Below, piece after piece: positions 58,525 to 64,000 of a DNA stretch of 64,000 bases. The stretch is from Amycolatopsis mongoliensis (GTDB taxonomy: Bacteria > Actinomycetota > Actinomycetes > Mycobacteriales > Pseudonocardiaceae), in the NCBI RefSeq assembly GCF_030285665.1, contig NZ_CP127295.1, positions 5,890,001 through 5,954,000 of the forward strand, written 5' to 3'. Position 1 is the first letter of the stretch; each line of letters opens with the position of its first letter. The translations under genes were made by a program, and so were the position numbers. Below the pieces are notes generated by a model. That model did not search any database. It saw only the letters and a program-made list of their open reading frames with translations, and was not told where the DNA came from.

Positions 58525-58730
58525 TCGCGGACTGTGCGGCGCTCGCGGTGGCGGGCGCCGCACTGCTGGCGATCGGACGGTGGGGCTGCCGCGCGGCGGC
58601 CGGGCGGGTCAGCCCGGCCCTGCCGGAACCCGAGCGCCTGCGGCGGATCGGGAAGCTGCGGGGGAGTGGACACGCGCTCCAGGTCGTGGGCGTCGTGTTC
58701 GCGCTCGCCGCGGTGTGGAGCCTCTGGTGA
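58521..58730 (+). CDS. Very small membrane protein ending the mce operon
   Basis: A 69-aa protein with an N-terminal membrane helix (CAALAVAGAALLAIGRWGC), a polar central part (PEPERLRRIGKLRGSGH) and a second helix (VVGVVFALAAVWSLW). The GTG overlaps the PPIase stop by 4 bp. It is a possible small accessory subunit; no family is recognised. It ends 3 bp from the convergent luxR gene. Confidence 0.6.
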   Translation: MIADCAALAVAGAALLAIGRWGCRAAAGRVSPALPEPERLRRIGKLRGSGHALQVVGVVFALAAVWSLW

Positions 58731-58733
58731 GGG

Positions 58734-59894
58734 TCAGGCGGACTCGGGGGTCGCCCGGCCCTGCTGGGTCCGCAGGAACAGCGAGACCGCTTCGGCCCGG
58801 TTCGCGGCGCCGAGCTTGCGCAGGATCTGCTTGACGTGGGACTTGGCCGTGTCCTCCGAAATCGTCAGCCGGGTGGCGATCGCGGCGTTGGTCCGGCCGT
58901 CGCCCATGAGCCGGAGCACCTCCAGCTGCCGCGGGGTCAGCGCCGACTCCACGAAGGACCGGACGGGCACGGGTCCAGGCGGAGGCACCACCGGATCGCC
59001 GACGACCGGGGCCGCCGGGTGGCCGGTGTCCAGGATCCGGTCCATGGCGTCGGCGAGGGTCATCGTGAACCGGCCGACCTCGGTCCGCAGCGAGTGCAGG
59101 CGCTCGACCAGCACGGTCCGCCGGAACGCGATGCCGAGTCCCTGGGCGAAGGCGCCGAACACCTCGCGGTCGAACTCGTCGACCTGCCGCCCCTGGACGT
59201 ACCGGTCCGCGTGCACCAGCCCGAGCACGCCGTCGTCGCCGACCACGGGAGCGACCACATAGGACTCCAGCCGGGCGGCCTCGACCAGGCAGGGGAGCCC
59301 CCGCGCTTCGCGCTGCGCGTCCGTGACGAGCAAGGCGCGCCGCCGGCGGACGGCCTCGGTTTCGACGACGGTGCGGTCCAGGACCGGGGACTCGGCGCGG
59401 CCGATCCGCAGGATCTCCGCCGCCCAGGCGGGGTCACCCAGCACGGTGCACGACTGGGGCACCCACACCGACTCCCGGATCTCCGAAAACAGCGCGCGGT
59501 CGAAACCGAGCCGGCACACCGCTTCCGGCACGCACTCGGCGAGCCGGGCCACCGAGCGCGCGTCCTGCAGCCGGGTCAGCGCCTCCTGGACCTGGGTGTG
59601 GACGCGCACCCGGAGGTCGAGCCGGGCCTGGCGCAGCCGTTCGCGGACGTCGGAGACCTCGATGAACAGGTCGAGGACGGCGCCGGCGCGGCCGGCCGCG
59701 GCGAGTTCGCCGACCCGCTCGGCGAGCTCGGCCAGAGCCGCTTCCGCGGCCGGGAAGTCGTCGGGCACGTCCGGGTCCGGGTCGCCGCCGAGCACGGACC
59801 GGGCCCGGGTGGTGACCGCCCGGACCTCGCGCAGGACGACATGGGGAACGGGGTGCCCGCGGCCGTTCCGGGGCGGAGTCAACGTTGACTTCAT
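58734..59894 (-). CDS. GAF-domain LuxR-type regulator
   Basis: A 386-aa regulator: a helical N-terminal region (~40-120), a GAF-like sensor domain (~130-275, with RALLVTDAQREARGLPCLVE and SYVVAPVVGDDGVLGLVHAD) and a C-terminal LuxR helix-turn-helix (LTPRQLEVLRLMGDGRTNAA, then SEDTAKSHVKQILRKLGA). It is probably a one-component regulator binding a small aromatic ligand in the GAF domain. It is divided only by a short gap from the mhpB-like gene on the same strand. A perfect palindrome covers codons 2-6. Confidence 0.85.
   Translation of the reverse strand: MKSTLTPPRNGRGHPVPHVVLREVRAVTTRARSVLGGDPDPDVPDDFPAAEAALAELAERVGELAAAGRAGAVLDLFIEVSDVRERLRQARLDLRVRVHTQVQEALTRLQDARSVARLAECVPEAVCRLGFDRALFSEIRESVWVPQSCTVLGDPAWAAEILRIGRAESPVLDRTVVETEAVRRRRALLVTDAQREARGLPCLVEAARLESYVVAPVVGDDGVLGLVHADRYVQGRQVDEFDREVFGAFAQGLGIAFRRTVLVERLHSLRTEVGRFTMTLADAMDRILDTGHPAAPVVGDPVVPPPGPVPVRSFVESALTPRQLEVLRLMGDGRTNAAIATRLTISEDTAKSHVKQILRKLGAANRAEAVSLFLRTQQGRATPESA
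59877..59890. promoter_or_regulatory. Palindrome just inside the luxR gene
   Basis: AGTCAACGTTGACT is a perfect 14-bp palindrome covering codons 2-6 of the GAF-LuxR gene. Its position suggests autoregulation as a roadblock operator. Confidence 0.4.
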
Positions 59895-59971
59895 GGTTTC
59901 CTCTCAAGCCGGGCGGAACGCGGGGCGCCGGACCCGCTCGTCGGAGGGGGTCCGGCGCTGCGCCCGGAGGA

Positions 59972-60916
59972 TCAGGCGTCGGCGGAAACGGCGGTGGTGA
60001 CGGCGAAACCCGCCACCCACTCGGGCACCGGCTCGTAGAACCGGTAGTTCATCACGTACTTCCCGCGGGCCGCCATCGCGGCGTACGCGGCGATCCAGGT
60101 CCGCACCTCGTGCGAGGAGTGGCCGGCCTGCTCGGCGAACCACTCGGTGCTCCAGGCGTCGACGAGCCGGAGTTCGCCCGCCGAAACCACATCGAGGAAC
60201 TGCTGGTCCCAGTCGGGGTTGATCGGCTGCATCGACGACGTGCCCGCGGCCAGGTCGAGGCCGGACGCGATCACCCGGGCCTGGCGCCGGGCGCGCTCTT
60301 CGGGCGTCGGGTTGCGGCCGTCGATCAGCCGGGCGGCGACCTCCGCCGTGGCGGTTTCCAGCTGGGGCACCGGCGGGTCGTGGGAGAGCCCGCCGGAACC
60401 GAGGAACAGCACGCGCTGCTCGTCGAGGTGCGCGCTCGCGTGGCCGATCGCCGTGCCGAGCTGCCGGACGCGGCCGACGGGACAGAGCGGCGCGGCGACC
60501 GAGTTGATGAAGACGGGGACGACGGGAACGCGGTCCAGCCCGCCGAAGAGGAGCTGCAGGGGCTGGGAGAACCCGTGGTCGACGTACATCCGTTCGGACA
60601 GCGCGACGTCGATCCCGGCCGCCAGCACGTCCTTGGCCAGTGTCCGCGCCGATTTCGCGACCGAGAGCTCGCCGGCCGGGGTGTCGTAGTCCCCGAGCGC
60701 GGTGGCCCGCGTGCCGATGCAGAACGGCGGCATCATGTCGTAGAAGAAACCGTTGTAGTGGTCAGGCGCGAAGAGCACCACGAGGTCGGGGTCGAATCCG
60801 GCGATGAACCGCCGCGCGTGGTCGAAAGCCTTCTCGACCCGCTCTTCAACGGCTTTCGCCGGCTGGTTGAAACCGATCAATGGCGAATGGGACAGGGCGC
60901 ACACGGCAACGGGCAT
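59972..60916 (-). CDS. mhpB: 2,3-dihydroxyphenylpropionate 1,2-dioxygenase type (MhpB)
   Basis: A 314-aa type II (LigB-fold) extradiol dioxygenase, exactly the length of E. coli MhpB and closely similar throughout: CALSHSPLIG, LVVLFAPDHYNGFFYDMMPP, ERMYVDHGFSQPL, FLGSGGLSHDPPVP, PEWVAGF. The two His known to act in catalysis in MhpB (VDHGF and GGLSH) are present. It cleaves a catechol ring next to one hydroxyl using Fe(II) and O2. The ATG at 60916 begins the family's usual M-P-V-A-V-C start. The substrate could be 2,3-dihydroxyphenylpropionate or a related alkyl-catechol. Confidence 0.92.
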   Translation of the reverse strand: MPVAVCALSHSPLIGFNQPAKAVEERVEKAFDHARRFIAGFDPDLVVLFAPDHYNGFFYDMMPPFCIGTRATALGDYDTPAGELSVAKSARTLAKDVLAAGIDVALSERMYVDHGFSQPLQLLFGGLDRVPVVPVFINSVAAPLCPVGRVRQLGTAIGHASAHLDEQRVLFLGSGGLSHDPPVPQLETATAEVAARLIDGRNPTPEERARRQARVIASGLDLAAGTSSMQPINPDWDQQFLDVVSAGELRLVDAWSTEWFAEQAGHSSHEVRTWIAAYAAMAARGKYVMNYRFYEPVPEWVAGFAVTTAVSADA

Positions 60917-60960
60917 CGACCCACCACCCTTTCTTCGTGGTCGTTCTTCCGGTAGAAAAC

Positions 60961-60978
60961 ATGCTAGAATCTTAGCAT
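60961..60978. promoter_or_regulatory. Operator-like inverted repeat between mhpB and the transglycosylase
   Basis: ATGCTA-GAATCT-TAGCAT is a perfect 6-bp inverted repeat in an AT-rich island of the divergent gap. It overlaps -10-like elements on both strands (TAAGAT for mhpB, TAGAAT for the opposite direction), so a bound regulator could control both. Confidence 0.45.
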
Positions 60979-61020
60979 ACCAGTCCTCGGTTTCGATGAC
61001 GCGACGGAAAGGGACCTGGC

Positions 61021-62157
61021 ATGACAGTGCCGATCGGGAATCGCAGCAAAGGCAGCCACCGGGCAGCACGCGGGAGGAGCGGGAAACGTCCCCGGGCCGG
61101 CACGACCGCCTACACCGCGGTCGTGCTGACGAGTGCGGTCGTCGTCGGAAGCGGGGTACTGCTGGTCGAACCCGTGGCCGACGGGCAGGCCTTTCCCGCC
61201 GCCGCGACGACCAGGTCGCCGGCGCCGGGGAGTCCGGTGTGGCCACCCGTGCCGGGAGCCGGGCTCCCGGCGACGCTGCCGGGCGTGCCGGTGCTGCCGC
61301 CGCTCGCGGCTCCGGTCGACCACCGGCTCGGTGCCGCCACCGGATCCGTTGCGGGCGCGGGCATTCCGGCCACGGTGCTCGACGCCTACCGCCGGGCCGA
61401 GGCCTCGCTCGGTCACACGAGCCCGGGGTGTCACCTGACCTGGGCATTGCTCGCGGGCATCGGCAAGATCGAGTCGAACCACGCCCGCCACGGCGACGTG
61501 GACGCGCGGGGAACGATGGTCCGGCCGGTCTACGGTCCCGCGTTGGACGGTTCGCCGGGCTTCGCCAGGATGGTCGACGCGCGGAGCGGGCAATTCGCAC
61601 GTGCCGCCGGGCCGATGCAGTTCATCCCGTCGACCTGGCAGAAATGGGGCACGGACGGATCCGGTGACGGCCAGGCGGACGTGCAGAACGTCTACGATTC
61701 CGCGGAGTCGGCCGGCCGGTATCTCTGCGCCGCCGATCGCGATCTGAACACCGGGACCGGACTGCGGAGTGCCATTCTCGGTTACAACAACTCCGAGGAT
61801 TACCTGAACAAGGTAATGGCGTGGATGCGAACCTATTCCGCGGGTTCGTTCGCCGTGCCGGACGAACCCGGGTACCCCGGCGAAGATCCGACCTACGACG
61901 AAAGTGTGGCGTCCGGTCCGGCCCGTCCGGCGGCGCCGCGCCCGCCGGTCACGGGGGGCGCACCGGTCGTGCCCGCACCGGGTCCCACGCCGGCCGCCCC
62001 ACCCGCGCGGCCGGTGCCGGCACCGACACCGGCACCCGCACCAGCGCCTGCCCCGGTCGCCGGGCTGCCGATCAGCGTGCCCGCACCATTGGACGGCGTC
62101 GTCGCGACCGCCGGGCAGGCGGTGGGCGGGCTTCTCGGCTCGCTCGGCACACCCTGA
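61021..62157 (+). CDS. Secreted lytic murein transglycosylase
   Basis: A 378-aa protein with a basic N-terminus and signal/anchor helix (TAVVLTSAVVVGSGVLLV, ~33-50). A Pro-rich linker leads to an MltB-like SLT domain (~115-265) with the catalytic Glu in GIGKIESNHARHG, then GPMQFIPSTWQKW and AGRYLCAADRDLNTG, ending LGYNNSEDYLNKVMAWM. A Pro/Ala-rich low-complexity tail follows. It cleaves peptidoglycan outside the cell. A GGAAAGGGA ribosome-binding site precedes the ATG and a strong hairpin follows the gene. It is unrelated in function to its catabolic neighbours. Confidence 0.87.
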   Translation: MTVPIGNRSKGSHRAARGRSGKRPRAGTTAYTAVVLTSAVVVGSGVLLVEPVADGQAFPAAATTRSPAPGSPVWPPVPGAGLPATLPGVPVLPPLAAPVDHRLGAATGSVAGAGIPATVLDAYRRAEASLGHTSPGCHLTWALLAGIGKIESNHARHGDVDARGTMVRPVYGPALDGSPGFARMVDARSGQFARAAGPMQFIPSTWQKWGTDGSGDGQADVQNVYDSAESAGRYLCAADRDLNTGTGLRSAILGYNNSEDYLNKVMAWMRTYSAGSFAVPDEPGYPGEDPTYDESVASGPARPAAPRPPVTGGAPVVPAPGPTPAAPPARPVPAPTPAPAPAPAPVAGLPISVPAPLDGVVATAGQAVGGLLGSLGTP

Positions 62158-62170
62158 ACTCCCAGAGCGA

Positions 62171-62213
62171 CTGATGGCGCCGCCCCGGCTGGCTGGGGCG
62201 GCGCCATCAGTTT
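62171..62213 (+). terminator. Perfect 16-bp terminator with T-run
   Basis: CTGATGGCGCCGCCCC / GGGGCGGCGCCATCAG (62171-62186, 62195-62210) with an 8-nt loop, followed by TTT. It lies 13 bp after the transglycosylase stop and also faces the convergent aldolase gene. Confidence 0.85.
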
Positions 62214-62260
62214 CCCGCTGGCCCGGCCGTGCCACACACAAGCACGGTGCCGGGCGGGTC

Positions 62261-63247
62261 TCAGGAGTTCCGGTCACGGACTTCGCCGACGAGCCGGCGC
62301 CAGCGCCGCCCGTTCTCGCGCGCGCCCTCGGCGTAGGGGCCGGGAACGAGGTGGTACGGCGGGCGTGCGGGCCCGGCGGCGACATAACCGGCCTCGTCGA
62401 AGCGGAGCTTCTCGAGGGTGATGTTGTACTTGGAGAACTCGGGGAAGTTCGTCCTGGCGAGGAACGGTTCGTACGTCCACTCGATGCGCCGGGTGAGGTG
62501 CCGCGCCGTGCCGACGTCCCCGGCCCGGATCGCGTCACGCAGGGCGAGCACGGGCTCCGGGCCGCACAGGGCGCTGCTGCTCCAGCAGCCGAGCGCTGTT
62601 TCCGGGTGCAGCGTGTGCGCCGCGAGCCAGTCGCTTTCCAGCGGCAGCAACCGGAGCCGGCTGCCGACCGCCGCCATGTCCGCGCCGAACTTCGGCGTGA
62701 TCGCGATGTACTTCGCGCCGATGATCTGGGGGACCTCGGACAGTGCGGCGTACGCGGCCGACGGGATCGGGCCCTTGAACGCCTCGGGGTTGTCGTAGAG
62801 GACGATCGCCATGTCCGGGAACAGGCCGGCGACGCCGCGGTAGAACGCGAGCAGCGTGTCGGCGCCGAGCTCGCTCCACATCGGACGGCCGAGGATGACG
62901 CCGCGCACGCCGAGGTCCCGCAGGAAGCGGATCCGGTCGACCGTGTCCCGCGTGTTGGGGGCGGTCGCGCCGACGAACAACGGGAGGTCCGGGGCCGTGT
63001 CCGAAACCGCGTCGGCGACGCACGCGGAGAAGTCCTGCCATTCGGCCAGCGTGAGAGTCGCCATCTCGCCGAGCGTCCCGTTGGTGATGATCCCGTCCAC
63101 GCCGTCGGCGACGAGCGCGCGGATCATCCGATCGGATTCGCCGAGGTCCACGGTGTCCCGTGCGGTGAGCGCGGCCGCGCCGGGCAGTGCCGGGGTGGGC
63201 GTGACGGCGATGACGCCGCGCAGGTCGTCGACACCGAACTTCTGCAC
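62261..63247 (-). CDS. DapA-family hydratase-aldolase
   Basis: A 328-aa class I aldolase of the dihydrodipicolinate-synthase family: GIITNGTLGEMATLT (substrate loop), a catalytic Tyr in IVLYDNPEAF, and the Schiff-base Lys in IIGAKYIAITPKFG. Length and the C-terminal block (NITLEKLRFDEAG, then ENGRRWRRL) fit trans-o-hydroxybenzylidenepyruvate hydratase-aldolase (NahE/PhdG group) better than DapA. Such enzymes release pyruvate after ring cleavage of bicyclic aromatics. The GTG at 63247 has a GAGGAG ribosome-binding site. It lies directly downstream of a ring-cleaving dioxygenase gene. Confidence 0.85.
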   Translation of the reverse strand: MQKFGVDDLRGVIAVTPTPALPGAAALTARDTVDLGESDRMIRALVADGVDGIITNGTLGEMATLTLAEWQDFSACVADAVSDTAPDLPLFVGATAPNTRDTVDRIRFLRDLGVRGVILGRPMWSELGADTLLAFYRGVAGLFPDMAIVLYDNPEAFKGPIPSAAYAALSEVPQIIGAKYIAITPKFGADMAAVGSRLRLLPLESDWLAAHTLHPETALGCWSSSALCGPEPVLALRDAIRAGDVGTARHLTRRIEWTYEPFLARTNFPEFSKYNITLEKLRFDEAGYVAAGPARPPYHLVPGPYAEGARENGRRWRRLVGEVRDRNS

Positions 63248-63344
63248 CGCGGGTCTCCTCGTGTTCACGGGAAATGGGCGGTCCGCCCGGCAGGTCAAGT
63301 GGGGGGCTGCCCTGCCTGCCGGGCGAACCGGCTTTCGGGGGACT

Positions 63345-64000
63345 TCAGGAAGCGTGGCCGAACGATTCGGGCGGCTGCAGGCCCCACGGGCTGAACGCCT
63401 TCGGGAAGTCGTCCCACACGACCGGGTCGTTGCGGCGCACCCGCGGCATCTCGGCCGACAGTTCGTAGCGGTTGCCCGCGGCCCAGAAGTAGGTGTAGAC
63501 GTTGCCGCCCACGCCGTGCCGGCCCGGCCCGACCTCGATCGGGACGCCGTGCCGGCCGAGCTCGTCGGCGGCCAGCTTGAGGTGGTCGAACGACTCCATC
63601 CCGAGCGCGTAGTGGTGCAGCGACTTCCCGGCCTCGGGGGTGGAGATGATCGCGATGTCGTGGTGCAGCGTGCTGGCCCGGCACCAGGCCGCGCCGATCA
63701 CCCCGGGGGCCGGGGCGAAGATGTCGGACACCTGGAAGTCCAGCAGCTCCACCAGGAAGTCGACCAGCGGCTTGGGGTCCTGGGCCTGCACGGTGATGTG
63801 GTCGAAGTCCAGCGCGCGGATCCCGCCGCGGTGAGGGGCTTTCGCCGGGTGGAGGTACTGCGGCCCGGTCGAGAGCACCGCGAGTTCCATGACGTGCCCG
63901 GACGGCGCCGCGAACTGCAGGGACCGGACGACGCCGGGGTGTTCGTCGGTGCGGGTCTCGGTCACGACACCGGCTTCGGCCAGCCGCTTCGCGTAGTGGT
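63345..64000 (-). CDS. VOC-type extradiol ring-cleavage dioxygenase (5' end outside window)
   Basis: The C-terminal ~217 residues of a type I extradiol dioxygenase; the gene runs off the right edge. Fe(II) ligands fit FDHITV (His), SFDHLKLA (His) and NRYELSAEM (Glu), with the neighbouring SLHHYALG His expected in the active site. The visible part begins within the end of the N-terminal domain (LAEAGVVTE...). It is similar to catechol 2,3-dioxygenase/1,2-dihydroxynaphthalene dioxygenase enzymes. It reads toward the hydratase-aldolase gene with a 97-bp gap, so they are probably co-transcribed and act in sequence. Confidence 0.85.
   Translation of the reverse strand, partial: HYAKRLAEAGVVTETRTDEHPGVVRSLQFAAPSGHVMELAVLSTGPQYLHPAKAPHRGGIRALDFDHITVQAQDPKPLVDFLVELLDFQVSDIFAPAPGVIGAAWCRASTLHHDIAIISTPEAGKSLHHYALGMESFDHLKLAADELGRHGVPIEVGPGRHGVGGNVYTYFWAAGNRYELSAEMPRVRRNDPVVWDDFPKAFSPWGLQPPESFGHAS

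Noticed and set aside
62261..63247. Dihydrodipicolinate synthase (dapA, lysine biosynthesis)
   Set aside because: The C-terminal block, the length and the neighbouring dioxygenase fit an aromatic hydratase-aldolase rather than a lysine-pathway enzyme.
1..64000. tRNA, rRNA or replication origin
   Set aside because: No cloverleaf-like or rRNA sequence and no dnaA-box cluster was noticed on reading either strand; a dedicated scan was not possible.

Overview
The window is about 64 kb of very GC-rich DNA with tightly packed, often 1-4 bp overlapping genes, several GTG/TTG starts and leaderless-looking promoters. An Mce/YrbE lipid-transport operon, a GAF-LuxR regulator, DUF6292 proteins and actinobacterial-type MerR, PadR and Hsp18 genes all point to a filamentous actinomycete, most likely Pseudonocardiales (Amycolatopsis-like). 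The genus is inferred from gene content, not measured.

Layout. (1) 1-2.3 kb: hairpins, one small ORF, and an intact 0.88-kb IS5-family element with a -1 frameshift transposase and a 3-bp target duplication. (2) 2.3-14.2 kb: a dissimilatory nitrate/nitrite module. Reading leftwards is a membrane-anchored copper nitrite reductase with a CopD-like membrane protein. Reading rightwards is narK - hemerythrin - narGHJI. The two arms share a 0.2-kb divergent promoter carrying a DosR/DevR-type hypoxia box. (3) 14.3-15.0 kb: two oppositely oriented ctaD (cytochrome oxidase subunit I) fragments. (4) 15.0-24.1 kb, minus strand: an overlapping operon of a TPP-dependent pyruvate-oxidase-like enzyme, an enolase-superfamily enzyme, an FAD/Fe-S oxidoreductase, a small membrane protein, an SDR and a GH15 hydrolase. 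Several of its products carry C-terminal membrane tails. (5) 24.2-28.6 kb: DUF6292 and MarR genes, then a graveyard of decayed genes (GGDEF, DUF2510, TetR, CocE-like hydrolase, serine recombinase). (6) 28.6-30.0 kb: a long purine-rich non-coding stretch and structured leader in front of a MerR gene.

(7) 30.0-39.1 kb: a PadR gene divergent from a six-gene catabolic operon: CoA ligase, molybdenum hydroxylase large subunit, crotonase, FAD subunit, 2Fe-2S subunit fused to CoxG, and an MFS transporter. Its composition matches the 2-furoate (hmfABCDE) pathway. (8) 39.1-41.0 kb: DivIVA-like, DUF6292 and Hsp20 genes. Hsp20 is preceded by two RheA-type operators, and the divergent hsp18-regulator gene is frameshifted. 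(9) 41.0-44.1 kb: an R2lox-like ferritin-fold protein that has lost its signature crosslink residues, and a divergent histidine kinase/response regulator pair. (10) 44.3-58.7 kb: one long mce operon (small membrane protein, YrbE pair, ATPase, six MCE proteins, an RND/MmpL-like protein, a parvulin-type PPIase and a tiny membrane protein). (11) 58.7-64 kb: a GAF-LuxR regulator, an MhpB-type extradiol dioxygenase, a secreted lytic transglycosylase, a hydratase-aldolase and a partial VOC extradiol dioxygenase, which together suggest aromatic meta-cleavage.

Themes are low-oxygen respiration, catabolism of aromatic or heteroaromatic acids, and envelope lipid traffic, with insertion-and-decay zones between blocks. 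The items I rate highest are the R2lox variant, the mce-RND-PPIase operon, the RheA boxes beside a broken regulator, and the hmf-like operon.
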